Below the pieces are notes generated by a model that was not told where the DNA came from, did not search any database, and saw nothing but the letters and a program-made list of their open reading frames with translations. A program made the translations under genes and the position numbers. From assembly GCA_047967505.1 (NCBI GenBank), contig CM106538.1: a stretch of DNA of 64,000 bases; one strand, 5' to 3'. This document shows positions 21,544-31,645 of this stretch, piece by piece (position 1 is the first letter of the stretch; each line of letters starts with the position of its first letter). The stretch is from Dipteris shenzhenensis (lineage: Eukaryota > Polypodiophyta > Polypodiopsida > Gleicheniales).

Positions 21544-23200
21544 ATCCCCCATGGGGAACTAGAGGTGTCTATCTCACATCTCCAAGACTGATGAAACTAA
21601 GAAAAGACTACTTATGAAACTAGGAACCATAGGAAAGAACCACCATGTATCAGGAAGTTCCTATCATGTCATGTTATGTGTCTTATATCATTTGTCGGGT
21701 ATCATTAGGGAGTTGCTTGCTAAAGATCAACTCCCACGCAGCGGAATCTCCTTAAAGTGCCCCTTCTGGGGCTCAAAACTAGGGACCTTTGGCCCACAAA
21801 ACTAGGGCTTTGCCCCTCACATCAAGGCAAGGGCCCAGCCCCTAGGTCTGCCTTATGTAAGGCCTGGTTGGCTGCCTGCCCAACCAGCCTCTCTCTTGGC
21901 TGACCCATGTGCTGGTCTGTCCCACCTCTGCTGCACCCTACTGCTCTGTACTTTTGTTGACGCCATCCATGAGTTCATAGCCTCTTCTCTTGGGTCCCTG
22001 CTGCTGTCCTCTGCTCCGCCTTATGCTCCTGCAGATCAGCCAGGTACCCTTGTCCTCTCTTTTCTCTATCTGATCCCTGCCCTCATGGCAGCCATGATGC
22101 TGCCCATGTGGCCATCTCTTAGACAGGTTCACCCCCCCATGCTCTCCTCATATGGGGGCTTACAGATGGGGAGGTGACCTTTCCAACACCCTTTCTGACC
22201 GACACATCTAGGCACAATGCCAACACTTCAATGGCGATGCTTCAGTAACTCCCTGGTCGTAGTCCTTGGGAACGTTTCGATGTCAAAATCTGCTGAGTCG
22301 GCCAGTTTATGGCAGACCAGTCGGTATTTTCAAGGGCCCTTGAGGCTTATAAAAGCAGTCCATTGCAGGGCATTCATTGATCCAACAGGTCAGCCATCAG
22401 AGGAGCAGCAGGAGCAGCTGTACTCACACCCTCAGGCCTACATCGAGGTGGCAGAGGAGTCCAGGAGTTGCTGCAGACTGAGCTCTCAAGGGCTAGACCT
22501 TGGGTGTCTTCTAGGGCAGCAAGGTGTTGTGATCTGCAGGGAGAGTCCACATGTACTCGAGGTGGAGCATGCGGGCTCAAGTCTAGAGATATCCGGCAGA
22601 TAGTAGAAGTACATGGTGGTAAGATCAAAGGACCACGCTCTGGTGGGACTTTGGATCTATCTCTTTTGTATTGTGTCCATAGCTTTGGACGGAAATATAT
22701 TGTTTTGGTGGTTTCTATATCTGGCTGGATTATTGTCTATTGATGAGTCTGCACATCTATTTGATGCACATAAGTTTAAGAAGTTTGTGATTCCACTCCC
22801 CACACATGCTGTGTGAGTTCCTGGGCTATTCTATCAGTCTTCCGCTGTGCATACCCTCGATTTCTAACATCTCTTCGCTGCACTCTCTGTGGAAAACTCT
22901 TTCTTTTCTGCTATGTGCCTCCTGCAGGCTTCAGTAGCGGCTCAACTCCTGCCAAATAAGCTCTTTAGTTCTCTGCAGACAAAGATCCCTCTGACATGTA
23001 GAAGTCTGGGACTGTTGCTCCTGCAAGAACTCCTTCAACTCTCAAGTTCCCTCTGTTCTTCACCTTTAAGAATGATCTGCAGGTTGAACTGTGTATGGAA
23101 CTCTGAACATTGCTGTGCTTCTGCCCTCCACGTTGCTCTCCAGCAGGTTACTGCAGGAGTGCTCTGGAGTGCTCAGGACCAATGGAATGAAGAATCTGCA
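21544..23200. other. FKBP42 intron 4, no element recognised
   Basis: The stretch contains open frames up to about 128 codons (22217-22603 +), none with recognisable motifs. It is relatively GC-rich. It may be old repeat sequence that I cannot name. Confidence 0.4.
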
Positions 23201-23218
23201 ACTGCCATGCCAGACTCT

Positions 23219-23425
23219 TTATTTTTCTCCCTCTCCCTTGCAATCCTCTTTGGACACACTGAGATGTGGTGATCTGTAGTGATAGCATCTGCCCCTTTTC
23301 TTGGGCTTATTTGCATTCTTCTTGTCCTTTCCAGATGGCTCTGCTGCATCATGCTTTGGCTGAAAACCAGCAAACTTTGCCTTTCCTTTGTACTTAGCAG
23401 CAAATGCCTGCTCTACACCACGCAT
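23219..23425 (-). pseudogene. Copia gag fragment
   Basis: The minus strand encodes MRGVEQAFAAKYKGKAKFAG, a lysine-rich linker and the first half of a zinc knuckle (CYHYR), the region just before and into the gag knuckle of copia elements. An overlapping minus-strand frame (to 23173) appears to carry on the knuckle, so a frameshift is likely. No LTRs were found around it. Confidence 0.5.
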
Positions 23426-24568
23426 ATCATCTTTAAAGACAGATTATTATTAGCTAGTATATTATCTTTAATGTATGCTAGCTTTTGTTGCAATAGTTTT
23501 GGACATGTATTTATCGATTTGGTTAACAGGGTAAAGACAGAAACTTTTTTTTTTTAAAGTAGGAAAAATATATGCATGCTGTCCACATGCTCAGTTCAAT
23601 GTGCTGCCTTTTGGCAGCCCCTTTCTCCCTCATCATTCCCCGTCTTTCTACCGGTGTCAATCCTCCATGCTCTCCTCGTATGTACGCCTTACATGTGGGG
23701 AATTGACCCTCATTCTCCATCAGCAGGTTCATTCAATTATCGAAGTCTAGTGTGGCTCCTTAACCAGTTGATCTTTAGTTGTCTCCATCGTTTAGTGGGA
23801 AGGATCTGGCTCTTCCATCGTAAGGCTGGATCCACCAAGTTTATTTTTCCACATTAAGTGGAAAAGCTCATTTTCAGTGCAGGAAGAGTCATCACCTTGA
23901 TTCCTTGGTGGTCGGCTTCTCTTCATCACCCCCGTTATTGAGCACTCTGCAATTATGGTGAGGTGAGATACATCCGTCGACGTGGATCTCACTTCTTTGC
24001 ATGACCATGAGGAGTCAGTAATGGTAGAGGTTCGCATTGAGGCAACAAGAATGGGAAGGGTAGCAGACAAGAACACAGGGCCTGAGACAGCCCATTTAGC
24101 GGCACCATAAGCTAGCCAAAAGGCCACCCACACAGGCCAGCCAATGGCCAACTGGACAAGGAGCCAGCCAACCTAGCCTCAGTCTGGCTAGCCAGCCAAC
24201 TAGAATAGTCAGGAGTTTAGGATGATTTAACTCTTCTTGAACATTGGTATAAAGTGTCCTCCAGTCTTGATGCAGTACTACGTTTACAGATATAGCTGCA
24301 ATTAACACTCTCCTTGGGGAGGGAGCCAGGTATCCCCTGCTCCTCTCCCTCCCCGTGTGAAAAAGGTAACTCCTATGAGGACTTTGAAAACAATACAAAG
24401 AATTACCTCTCTGTGAGGCATTGAAAGAGAAAACTGGCCATCTTTTTGTAAGATTTGATATATTTAATCTTTTGAAAGTATAGGTTGTTTTCAACCTTGG
24501 TGGGTCCCAATTTGTTTGCATGCACAGCATCAGATCATGACATTATTATTTTTCTGTGTTTGGATCAG
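23426..24568. other. FKBP42 intron 4, right part
   Basis: There is no recognisable gene. Around 24105-24205 GCCAGCC/GGCTAGCC words cluster, reminiscent of the repeats inside the LTRs of the gag-only element. The intron ends in a pyrimidine-rich tract and GGATCAG at 24568. Confidence 0.5.
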
Positions 24569-24647
24569 GCTCTGGCGTATATGAATGATGAGTTCATGTT
24601 TCAGTTATTTGGAAAATACAAGGACATGGCGAATGCTGTAAAACATC
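24569..24647 (+). CDS. FKBP42 exon 5, left half
   Basis: It starts after GGATCAG and encodes ALAYMNDEFMFQLFGKYKDM and then ANAVKH, the second TPR-region helices of FKBP42. The last five bases, ACATC, are the target site duplicated by element A. The frame continues without change at 30976, after the element and the second copy of the target site. Confidence 0.92.
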
Positions 24648-24852
24648 TGTTGGGGTAAAGGCACATTGCCACCCCTTTATTAAAGATATGACACCTATGA
24701 CTGTCTTAAGACAGTCATAGGGGGAAAACCTAATCCTAATAAAACCTATGAGTTTGTGGTGTGGCTCATCACTTCACACCCGCACATTTGGAGTCTTCTC
24801 TCTCTCTCACTCTCTCCCTCTTGTACTTCTCCCACATCACCTTCCCCCTTCA
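24648..24852 (+). repeat. 5' LTR of element A
   Basis: 205 bp, beginning TGTTGGGGTAAAGG and ending CCCCCTTCA. It holds a perfect 28-bp palindrome at 24694-24721 (half-site CCTATGACTGTCTT) and a CT-rich right end. No classical TATA box is obvious. Confidence 0.97.
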
Positions 24853-24854
24853 AC

Positions 24855-24866
24855 TGGTATCAGAGC
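24855..24866 (+). other. Primer-binding site of element A
   Basis: TGGTATCAGAGC, two bases after the LTR, complementary to the 3' end of plant initiator tRNA-Met. Confidence 0.95.
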
Positions 24867-24926
24867 CTACCCCTCCCTCTCCACTCCGTCTACCCACTCC
24901 CCCTACCTCTTTGCCCTAGTGGCCAG

Positions 24927-25130
24927 CAAGGCTGCAGCGGGCAGCGCAGTCAGGCAGCGCAGGGCAGCGCAGGCGGCTGCAGCGGGGCAGCGCGGGAAGG
25001 CTACAGCGGGATAGCGAGGGCAGCAGCGCGGGACAGCAACGCGGGGCAGCGCAGGGCGGCGCCGAGCAGCGCCAGCAGCTGCAACAGCAGCGCCAGCAGC
25101 TGCAACAGCAGCAGCTAGCTGCTGCTAGCT
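24927..25130 (+). other. GC-rich GCAGC/CAGCAG repeat stretch in leader of A
   Basis: The leader changes abruptly to very GC-rich sequence built from GGCAGCGCAG and GCAGCTGCAACA-like words, ending GCAGCAGCTAGCTGCTGC. It is open in one frame as an alanine/serine-rich run, but this is a composition effect and no start context is clear. Strong secondary structure is expected. Confidence 0.7.
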
Positions 25131-25164
25131 GCTTCAGCTTCAGAGCTCGAACAGCGCGGCGTGT

Positions 25165-25488
25165 GTACGGACGTACGGCCGTCCGTACCGCCGTACGGAC
25201 TCCGTACAGGCGTCTGTACTGTACGGACGCCGCCGTACGTACAGGAACCTGCGTCATTGGGAGCAGCGTCAGGGATCTACGTCAAGAGAAGTGCATTTTT
25301 CGAAAAAAAATTTTCTGAACCCTGCAGAAGTACAGCAGGTACACAGGTACCCTGCACAAGTACACTGGTACAAAAGTACAGCAGGTACATCAGTTTTTTT
25401 TTGGGAGAAGAAAGAGCACTCTGCTCTTCATTCAGGATCATTTTTTCAGTTCTCAAAACTGTGTTTTTTTGAAAGTACAGCAAGTACC
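25165..25488 (+). promoter_or_regulatory. GTAC-core motif array in leader of element A
   Basis: Eighteen GTAC tetramers occur in 324 bp: nine between 25165 and 25242, mostly CGTACGG/CCGTAC, and nine from 25330 to 25487, mostly AGTACAG/GGTACA. Three more lie between 26363 and the gag start. The block 25161-25177 is an exact 17-nt inverted match to 12703-12719 in the LINE 5' region. GTAC is the core of SBP-box and copper-response elements; function here is inference. Confidence 0.5.
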
Positions 25489-26555
25489 TTCATCTCCCTC
25501 GTGCTTGAGGTGACCAGAACCACAGTGTGTGGTTGATTGCACAGTTATTTTGTTTTGGGAAGGTAATGCCTTGATTTTGCAGAGGATATATGCTTTTACT
25601 GGGTTTGAATCTCAGTTTACGGGTGAGCAGATCATAGGGCTTTTGCCCAGCAGTTGATGCATTGTATGCCTTGAGGTAGTGTGGTGCCAGAGTGCACACA
25701 TTTGTCTCGATTTCCGTAGTGTGGAGGTGACATTTTCTTGCAGGTCACATTTCTTGTGCAACACTCAGAGAACCTCAGTTGAGCCACGCTTGGCCAGGGC
25801 GCATCGAGTTTACTCGGTCCCTAACTGTCCATCGTTGATAGTGCTCAAAAGGTTCCTCATTGAGTGTTTGTACGTTGGGATCTGTGTATGTCATTTCTAC
25901 ACAGGGCAGTATTTGCATTACACTGTTAGTTGATTTTGTCAGAGAGATTTGCACATTGTATGCCTTATCCCTCATTGTTGAGGTTGTTTTCACTTGGTAC
26001 AAGTGTCAGATCAAGGGGCTTTTGCCCAGATTTTGCTTGAGAGCACTTGGGTTACTGTCTGAGACCTTCAGATGCCTTTTATCCCCTTGGCAGAAGGGTG
26101 ATTGCTTGGGATTTGTCCCATTTTCTGTTGCAGGTTTGTGACAGGCTGAAGTGTCTAGAGCCTCTTTTTCAGTAAACAAAACAGTGTATGCCAAGTGGTT
26201 TATGCATATTAAATCAGTGCAATACCTCATCTGAGGTGGGAGAAGTGATCAGGACAGCAGTTCTTTTTTTTGTGCCTTGTCAGCTGATGACGCACTGTTA
26301 AAGCACTTGTGGAGCAGTTGCAGCATTCTGAAATTACTGTTTTTTATGCCTATTTGAGCACGGTACAGTGTGTCAGAAGGTACAGTAATTGGAGAGAAAT
26401 TTTTTGTTTTGCTGCAGATTTTCTGACAGTAAAAAAAAAAACAGCACTATTGTGAGTGCTCCTGGCTCTTGATAGAGCAGGCTTTTTCTGAGAAATCAGA
26501 ATTTTATTCAGTCTTTTTTTGACTTACAGGGAGTCAGGTACTTTCCTTATCTGAT

Positions 26556-29500
26556 ATGGCATCAGGGGGAAGTGAATCATCAATTCTGAACATAAAGAAG
26601 TTGGAAGGGGCACACAATTATGCATTATGGGCAGAACAGTGTTTGAATGTACTTCTGCTTAAGAAGATTTCTAAGCCCATAAGGGTAAAGGGTGTCAAGC
26701 CATCTGACATGGCAGATGATGACTGGGAAGAGCTTGATTTGTCCGCAAGGGCAGCTATCATGCTTACTATTTCTGATACTCTTGTGTTCAATGTTCAGGC
26801 TGAAAAGACCTCTTATGGCCTATGGCAGAGGCTAGCAGAGTTATATGCCCAAAAGAGTTCAGCCAGTAAGGTTTATTGGTTGAAGAAGCTGGTTGATCTT
26901 CGCATGAAGGAAGGTACAGCTATGACCTCACACTTGAGTGAGTTCAATGCCATCTTTACACAGCTTATTGCACAGGGATTGAACCTTGATGAGGAGTTCA
27001 AGGCTACTTTCTTGTTGTGTACCCTCCCTGAGAGTTGGGACACTTTCAAGACCACCCTGTCTAATTCGAATGTCACTCTGATGTATGCTGATGTAGAGAG
27101 CTCTCTCCTTATGGAGGAGATGAGCAGGAAGAATAATGCGAGCAGCAAGTCTTCAAATGCCTTGCAGGTACAGGATAGAGGCAGGACTCAGCAGAAGGGG
27201 AGATCTGCTAGTAAGTCCAAATCCCGCAGTCAGTCCCGTGGCAAAAAGGATATTGAATGCTTTTATTGTGGCAAGAAGGGACATGTGAAGTCTAAGTGCT
27301 TTAAGTTCATACGGGATCAGAAAGCCAAGAAGGCTGAAACAAAGGATGCAGGCAGTGGAAGCAAAGGCAAAGGCAAGGCCAAGGCAGATGACTTGGATGC
27401 AGTGAATGTTGCAGCAGAGGATAGTGACAGTGACATACATGATGTTTTATGCTCTTCTGCTGTAATTGCACATACTTTGGTTATTGATGGCCATGACATG
27501 CACACCTGGCTCTTGGATTCAGGTGCTTCTTTTCATGTTACTCCTCATAGGGAGTGGTTTACTTCCTATACAGGTACTCATGGAGTTGTTCATCTTGGGA
27601 ACAACTATGCATGTCAGATTGCAGGGATTGGCAGTATACAGATAGTATTCCCTGATGGACGGTCATTTATGCTTGATGGTGTTCGCCATGTGCCGCAAAT
27701 CAAGAAAAATCTGATTAGCACTGGCTTGTTGGATGACAGTGGTTACCACACCACATTTGGGGATTCCAAATGGGTGATTACTGATGGCCAGGGTGTAGTG
27801 GCTGAGGGTTTTAAGAGTGATACCTTGTACCCTCTTTATGTTTCCAGTGCGGGTAATCATGTTGTTGCCATAACCGAGCTACCAAAGGTTTCATTGTGGC
27901 ATAGCCGGTTGGGACACATGTCTGTTAAAGGAATGCAAGAACTGTCACGTTTGGGTTATCTGCCGTCTCTTTCTTTTTCAGATTTGCCTACTTGTGATCA
28001 TTGCATATTTGGCAAGCATTCTGCGACTCCTCATAAGAGGAGAACTCCCCAGAATAGAGCACCGCTTGATCTAGTGCACACTGATTTGTGTGAGATGCCA
28101 CAGTTATCACTAGGGGGTGCAAAGTATTTCATTACTTTTATTGATGATGCCACACGCAGAGTGTGGGTCTATTTCTTGAAGCATAAAAGCGATGCCTTAG
28201 ATGCTTTCAAGAAGTTTGTCGCTCAGGTTGAGAATCGGACAGGTCGTAGGCTGAAATGCCTCAGATCCGATAATGGGGGTGAGTATGTGTCACATGCTTT
28301 TGTACAGTTTTGTGAAGCTAAGGGCATTAAACAGGAACTCACAGCCCCTCATAATGCATCTCAAAATGGTGTAAGTGAGCGGATGAATCGAACTATTCAG
28401 GAGAAGGTTCGATGTATGTTGTCTTATGCTGCATTACCCCATGGCTTTTGGGCAGAAGCTGTGCAAACAGCAGTTCACATTATTAACAGGTCGCCAAACA
28501 AGGCTTTGGAGTTGAAAGTGCCAGAGGAGGTGTGGTTTGGCAAGCCACCCTCATATAAGCACTTACGTGTGTTTGGCTGCGAGTGTTTTGCTCATGTACG
28601 CAAAGAACTGCGCACCAAACTGGAGCCAAAGTCTCTCAGATGCATCTTTATGGGTTATGGTGACGAAGGTGAAATGGGGTACAGGTTATGGGATCCCGTT
28701 AAACGGAAGATTATACGCAGCAATGATGTCATCTTTAAAGAGGATAGTGTACACAAGGAACCCGTGCAACCTGTGGAATACAGGAGGGTTATTTATGATG
28801 ATGTTGGACAGCAAAGAATGCCCATTTATTTGCAGCAGCAGGCTGCTGCAGATAACCCTGTTCAAGAGGGTATACAGGCTGAAAATCAGCCAGATAATTT
28901 TGCCAATGATGCACCACTGAATATGCCAGCAAATGGGGCTGTAGAACAGCCAGATATGGTGGTACAGCCACCCGTCATGCATGACGAACAGGCTGGACAG
29001 CAGCCTAATCCGGAACATTTTGTTAGGAGGAGCACCCGTGTACAACGGCCTCCTGCCAGGTTTGTTCCAGGAGCCAATAATGTGGCTGATTTTATTATGC
29101 TGACAGATTGTGGTGAGCCTTCCAGCTTCAAGGAAGCTATGGGAAGAACAGAGAAAAGGAAGTGGGAGAAAGCCATGCAATCTGAAATGGACTCCCTACT
29201 TCAAAATGATACATGGGACTTGGTGCAGCTACCTGCAGGCAGAAAGGTTTTGCCATGCAAGTGGGTTTACAAAGTCAAAGTGGATTCAAATGCTTTACCG
29301 AGGTATAAGGCCAGATTGGTTGCCAAGGGATTTAAGCAGGAGAAGGGCATTGATTTTGATGAGATTTTTTCCCCTGTAGTCAAGATGACTACTTTGAGAG
29401 CAGTGTTAGCTCTTGTTGCTCATGAGGACTTGGATTTATGTCAAATGGATGTGAAGACTGCTTTTCTTCACGGAGATCTCCATGATGAGATCTATATGAG

Positions 29501-30665
29501 TCAGCCAGAGGGATATGCTGTTAAAGGGAAAGAGCAGCTTGTGTGTAAGCTCAAGAGGAGCTTGTATGGACTCAAGCAGGCACCAAGAGAATGGTACAAG
29601 AAGTTTGATGCCTTCATGCAGTCCCAAGGGTATCATAGGTGTGAGACCGATCATTGCTTGTACACCAAACGGGCAAAGGATGGCAGTTTGATGCTACTCA
29701 TTCTATATGTGGATGACATGCTGATTGCCAGTAAATCTCAGCAGGAGATTAGTGCTTTGAAGAAACAACTGCATAAGTCTTTTGACATGAAAGACTTGGG
29801 TGATGCAAATCATATTCTTGGCATGCGGATTACTCGTGACAGGTCCAAGGGACTTTTGTTTCTGTCACAGAAGGAGTACATTGACAAAGTACTGCAGAGA
29901 TTTAAAATGGAGGGGGGGAAGTCTATTAGTACCCCGATGCCTCCACATTTAAAACTCAGCAGTAAGGACAGCCCCAGATCAGATGATGATAAGGCTGAAA
30001 TGGCCAAAGTTTCGTATGCATCTGCAGTTGGTTCTTTGATGTATGCCATGGTTGCCACTCGTCCGGATATTGCTTTTGCGGTGGGAGTCATCAGTAGGTA
30101 TATGGCAAATCCAGGCAAGCGGCACTGGGAAGCAGTGAAAGGTGTCTTGAGGTATCTCAAGGGTACCAAAGATTTGTGCATATGCTATGGCAGGCAAGAT
30201 GCATTGGTGCATGGTTTTACAGATTCAGACTATGCAGGGAATGCAGATAACCGGAAGTCTACTACCGGTTATATTTTCACATTTGCAGGAGGTGCTATAT
30301 CATGGGTGTCTCGGTTGCAGAAATGCGTTGCACTGTCAACTACTGAAGCTGAATATGTTGCAGCCACTGAGGCTTGCAAGGAAGCAATATGGCTTACTCG
30401 GCTGGTGGGAGATTTGGGCATTACAGGAGATATGCCAGTTTTGCATTGTGATAGTCAGAGTGCTATCATGTTGGCAAAGAATCCGGTCTTTCATCAGAAG
30501 ACCAAGCACATAGAAGTGAAATATCATTTCATCAGGGAGGTACTGGAAGACAAGCGACTTGAGCTTGTGAAAGTGCATACTGATGATAATCCTGCAGATT
30601 TGCTCACTAAGAGCTTGCCTACAGAGCGGTTTGCACATTGCCGCCACATCATGGGATTAGGATGA
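26556..30665 (+). CDS. Copia gag-pol polyprotein of element A
   Basis: One frame of 1369 codons. Gag with a UBN2-type core occupies about residues 1-230, and the CCHC knuckle is C235, C238, H243, C248. The aspartic protease motif is LLDSGAS with D321. Integrase has its zinc motif at H449, H454, C480, C483 and the catalytic triad D510, D572, E608 (35 residues between the last two). The reverse transcriptase box is YVDDM at 1051-1055. RNase H carries D1223, E1264 and D1299. All catalytic residues expected of an active copia element are present. The start ATG is in a plausible position, and no stop or frameshift occurs. The polyprotein would be cut into particle protein and enzymes for reverse transcription and integration. 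Confidence 0.97.
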   Translation: MASGGSESSILNIKKLEGAHNYALWAEQCLNVLLLKKISKPIRVKGVKPSDMADDDWEELDLSARAAIMLTISDTLVFNVQAEKTSYGLWQRLAELYAQKSSASKVYWLKKLVDLRMKEGTAMTSHLSEFNAIFTQLIAQGLNLDEEFKATFLLCTLPESWDTFKTTLSNSNVTLMYADVESSLLMEEMSRKNNASSKSSNALQVQDRGRTQQKGRSASKSKSRSQSRGKKDIECFYCGKKGHVKSKCFKFIRDQKAKKAETKDAGSGSKGKGKAKADDLDAVNVAAEDSDSDIHDVLCSSAVIAHTLVIDGHDMHTWLLDSGASFHVTPHREWFTSYTGTHGVVHLGNNYACQIAGIGSIQIVFPDGRSFMLDGVRHVPQIKKNLISTGLLDDSGYHTTFGDSKWVITDGQGVVAEGFKSDTLYPLYVSSAGNHVVAITELPKVSLWHSRLGHMSVKGMQELSRLGYLPSLSFSDLPTCDHCIFGKHSATPHKRRTPQNRAPLDLVHTDLCEMPQLSLGGAKYFITFIDDATRRVWVYFLKHKSDALDAFKKFVAQVENRTGRRLKCLRSDNGGEYVSHAFVQFCEAKGIKQELTAPHNASQNGVSERMNRTIQEKVRCMLSYAALPHGFWAEAVQTAVHIINRSPNKALELKVPEEVWFGKPPSYKHLRVFGCECFAHVRKELRTKLEPKSLRCIFMGYGDEGEMGYRLWDPVKRKIIRSNDVIFKEDSVHKEPVQPVEYRRVIYDDVGQQRMPIYLQQQAAADNPVQEGIQAENQPDNFANDAPLNMPANGAVEQPDMVVQPPVMHDEQAGQQPNPEHFVRRSTRVQRPPARFVPGANNVADFIMLTDCGEPSSFKEAMGRTEKRKWEKAMQSEMDSLLQNDTWDLVQLPAGRKVLPCKWVYKVKVDSNALPRYKARLVAKGFKQEKGIDFDEIFSPVVKMTTLRAVLALVAHEDLDLCQMDVKTAFLHGDLHDEIYMSQPEGYAVKGKEQLVCKLKRSLYGLKQAPREWYKKFDAFMQSQGYHRCETDHCLYTKRAKDGSLMLLILYVDDMLIASKSQQEISALKKQLHKSFDMKDLGDANHILGMRITRDRSKGLLFLSQKEYIDKVLQRFKMEGGKSISTPMPPHLKLSSKDSPRSDDDKAEMAKVSYASAVGSLMYAMVATRPDIAFAVGVISRYMANPGKRHWEAVKGVLRYLKGTKDLCICYGRQDALVHGFTDSDYAGNADNRKSTTGYIFTFAGGAISWVSRLQKCVALSTTEAEYVAATEACKEAIWLTRLVGDLGITGDMPVLHCDSQSAIMLAKNPVFHQKTKHIEVKYHFIREVLEDKRLELVKVHTDDNPADLLTKSLPTERFAHCRHIMGLG

Positions 30666-30751
30666 GACCACTCTTATTTTATGGTCTTGTATACAGTAAC
30701 TGTATATTGCTGTAATTTTTTATTCTTTTCTCCCCTTTAGGCACATTGGCC

Positions 30752-30765
30752 TTTAGGTGGGAGGT
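30752..30765 (+). other. Polypurine tract of element A
   Basis: The purine-rich TAGGTGGGAGG directly precedes the 3' LTR (last base T at 30765), where plus-strand DNA synthesis is primed. Confidence 0.75.
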
Positions 30766-30970
30766 TGTTGGGGTAAAGGCACATTGCCACCCCTTTATTA
30801 AAGATATGACACCTATGACTGTCTTAAGACAGTCATAGGGGGAAAACCTAATCCTAATAAAACCTATGAGTTTGTGGTGTGGCTCATCACTTCACACCCG
30901 CACATTTGGAGTCTTCTCTCTCTCTCACTCTCTCCCTCTTGTACTTCTCCCACATCACCTTCCCCCTTCA
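30766..30970 (+). repeat. 3' LTR of element A
   Basis: 205 bp, identical by eye to the 5' LTR, including the 28-bp palindrome (30812-30839). It is followed by the ACATC target duplication and the remainder of FKBP42 exon 5. Confidence 0.97.
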
Positions 30971-30975
30971 ACATC

Positions 30976-31049
30976 CATGCCATTTGAACATGGCAGCCTG
31001 TATGTTGAGATTGGATCGTTATGATGATGCAATTGCACAGTGCAGTATG
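30976..31049 (+). CDS. FKBP42 exon 5, right half
   Basis: It continues the codon interrupted by element A and encodes PCHLNMAACMLRLDRYDDAI and then AQCSM, a conserved TPR repeat. The donor GTATGT starts at 31050. Together with 24569-24647 it makes a 153-bp exon that keeps the frame. Confidence 0.92.
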
Positions 31050-31318
31050 GTATGTTGAATTTGTCAAAGCTTGATTAAGGTCAATTTACAATGACTGGCT
31101 CAAATCTTTGTAAAAACCACTCAATCGAGTCGTTTAATTTCTGCGTCAGATGCCCTAGGGATATAAGATTTCCAGGATCCAAAAAGCTTTTCTAGTGTGC
31201 TTGCTTGCCTTAGCTTGACAAAACGTTTGAAGATTATTGAGGCATCACTTGAGTATTGGGCTAGAATGCAAACAAGCAGATTTTCTGATTGCTCCAAATA
31301 TGCTTGGAACTTCATCAG

Positions 31319-31645
31319 GTTTTGCAGGAGGATGAGACAAATGTCAAAGCTTTGTTTAGACGAGGCAAGGCTCGTGCTGCTCTTGGTCGGACAGATGAAG
31401 CCAGAGAGGATTTCAAGAAAGTTAAGAAGCTATCTCCGGAAGACAAAGTTGTTGTTAAAGAGCTGCGTCTACTTGCTGAACAGGACAAACAAGTATATGA
31501 GAAGCAGAAGGAACTGTACAAGGGATTATTTGGTCCTCCTCGTGCTGCAAAGACAAGAAAATTGTACTGGTATCAGATATTGTGGAGCTGGATTACGTCA
31601 AAGATTAGATCAATTTTTAGAATTTACAATAATAAGGATGATTAG
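31319..31645 (+). CDS. FKBP42 last exon (TPR end, membrane anchor)
   Basis: The acceptor is CATCAG at 31318. It encodes VLQEDETNVKALFRRGKARA, the last TPR, then a charged helix (KELRLLAEQDKQVYEKQKEL), where family members carry a calmodulin-binding segment. The tail KLYWYQILWSWITSKIRSIF is aromatic and hydrophobic, like the C-terminal membrane anchor of TWD1. It stops at TAG 31643-31645. Confidence 0.93.
   Translation, partial: VLQEDETNVKALFRRGKARAALGRTDEAREDFKKVKKLSPEDKVVVKELRLLAEQDKQVYEKQKELYKGLFGPPRAAKTRKLYWYQILWSWITSKIRSIFRIYNNKDD

Larger units (their letters stand above)
24648..30970 (+). mobile_element. Intact Ty1/copia element 'A', young insertion
   Basis: The 6323-bp element has 205-bp LTRs (24648-24852 and 30766-30970) that I find identical base for base, TG...CA ends, a primer site, a polypurine tract and one uninterrupted 1369-codon frame. 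The 5-bp duplication ACATC (24643-24647, 30971-30975) is perfect. It is inserted in the sense direction in a coding exon of FKBP42. Identical LTRs imply a very recent insertion. The leader between primer site and gag start is unusually long, about 1.7 kb. Confidence 0.97.
9497..31645 (+). pseudogene. FKBP42 / TWISTED DWARF 1-like immunophilin gene, transposon-disrupted
   Basis: Six exons (9497-9673, 10366-10455, 10632-10819, 11201-11323, 24569-24647 continued at 30976-31049, 31319-31645) join in phase into 353 codons including the stop; Arabidopsis TWD1 is 365 residues from memory. Order: acidic N-terminus, FKBP domain with HVGWQLGYGEEGNFSFPNVP, three TPR-type helices pairs including CHLNMAAC and ALFRRGKAR, then a basic and hydrophobic C-terminal tail ending in an asparagine/lysine/aspartate stretch. 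TWD1 proteins are membrane-anchored HSP90-binding co-chaperones needed for ABCB auxin transporters and brassinosteroid signalling. Two defects are seen: copia element A splits exon 5, and the exon-4 donor reads TT instead of GT. The start codon exon is not found. A working allele or paralogue may exist elsewhere. Confidence 0.9.

Noticed and set aside
24638-24647. GTAAAA at 24639 as a natural splice donor, placing element A in an intron
   Set aside because: The conserved FKBP42 reading frame runs straight from 24647 to 30976 across the target site, so the site was exonic.
24756-25118. Serine/alanine-rich 120-codon frame as an extra gene of element A
   Set aside because: It starts inside the LTR and its composition follows the CAGC repeat; there is no motif or start context.
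28686-29180. 164-codon minus-strand frame inside element A
   Set aside because: It is antisense to the intact gag-pol frame, with no motif.
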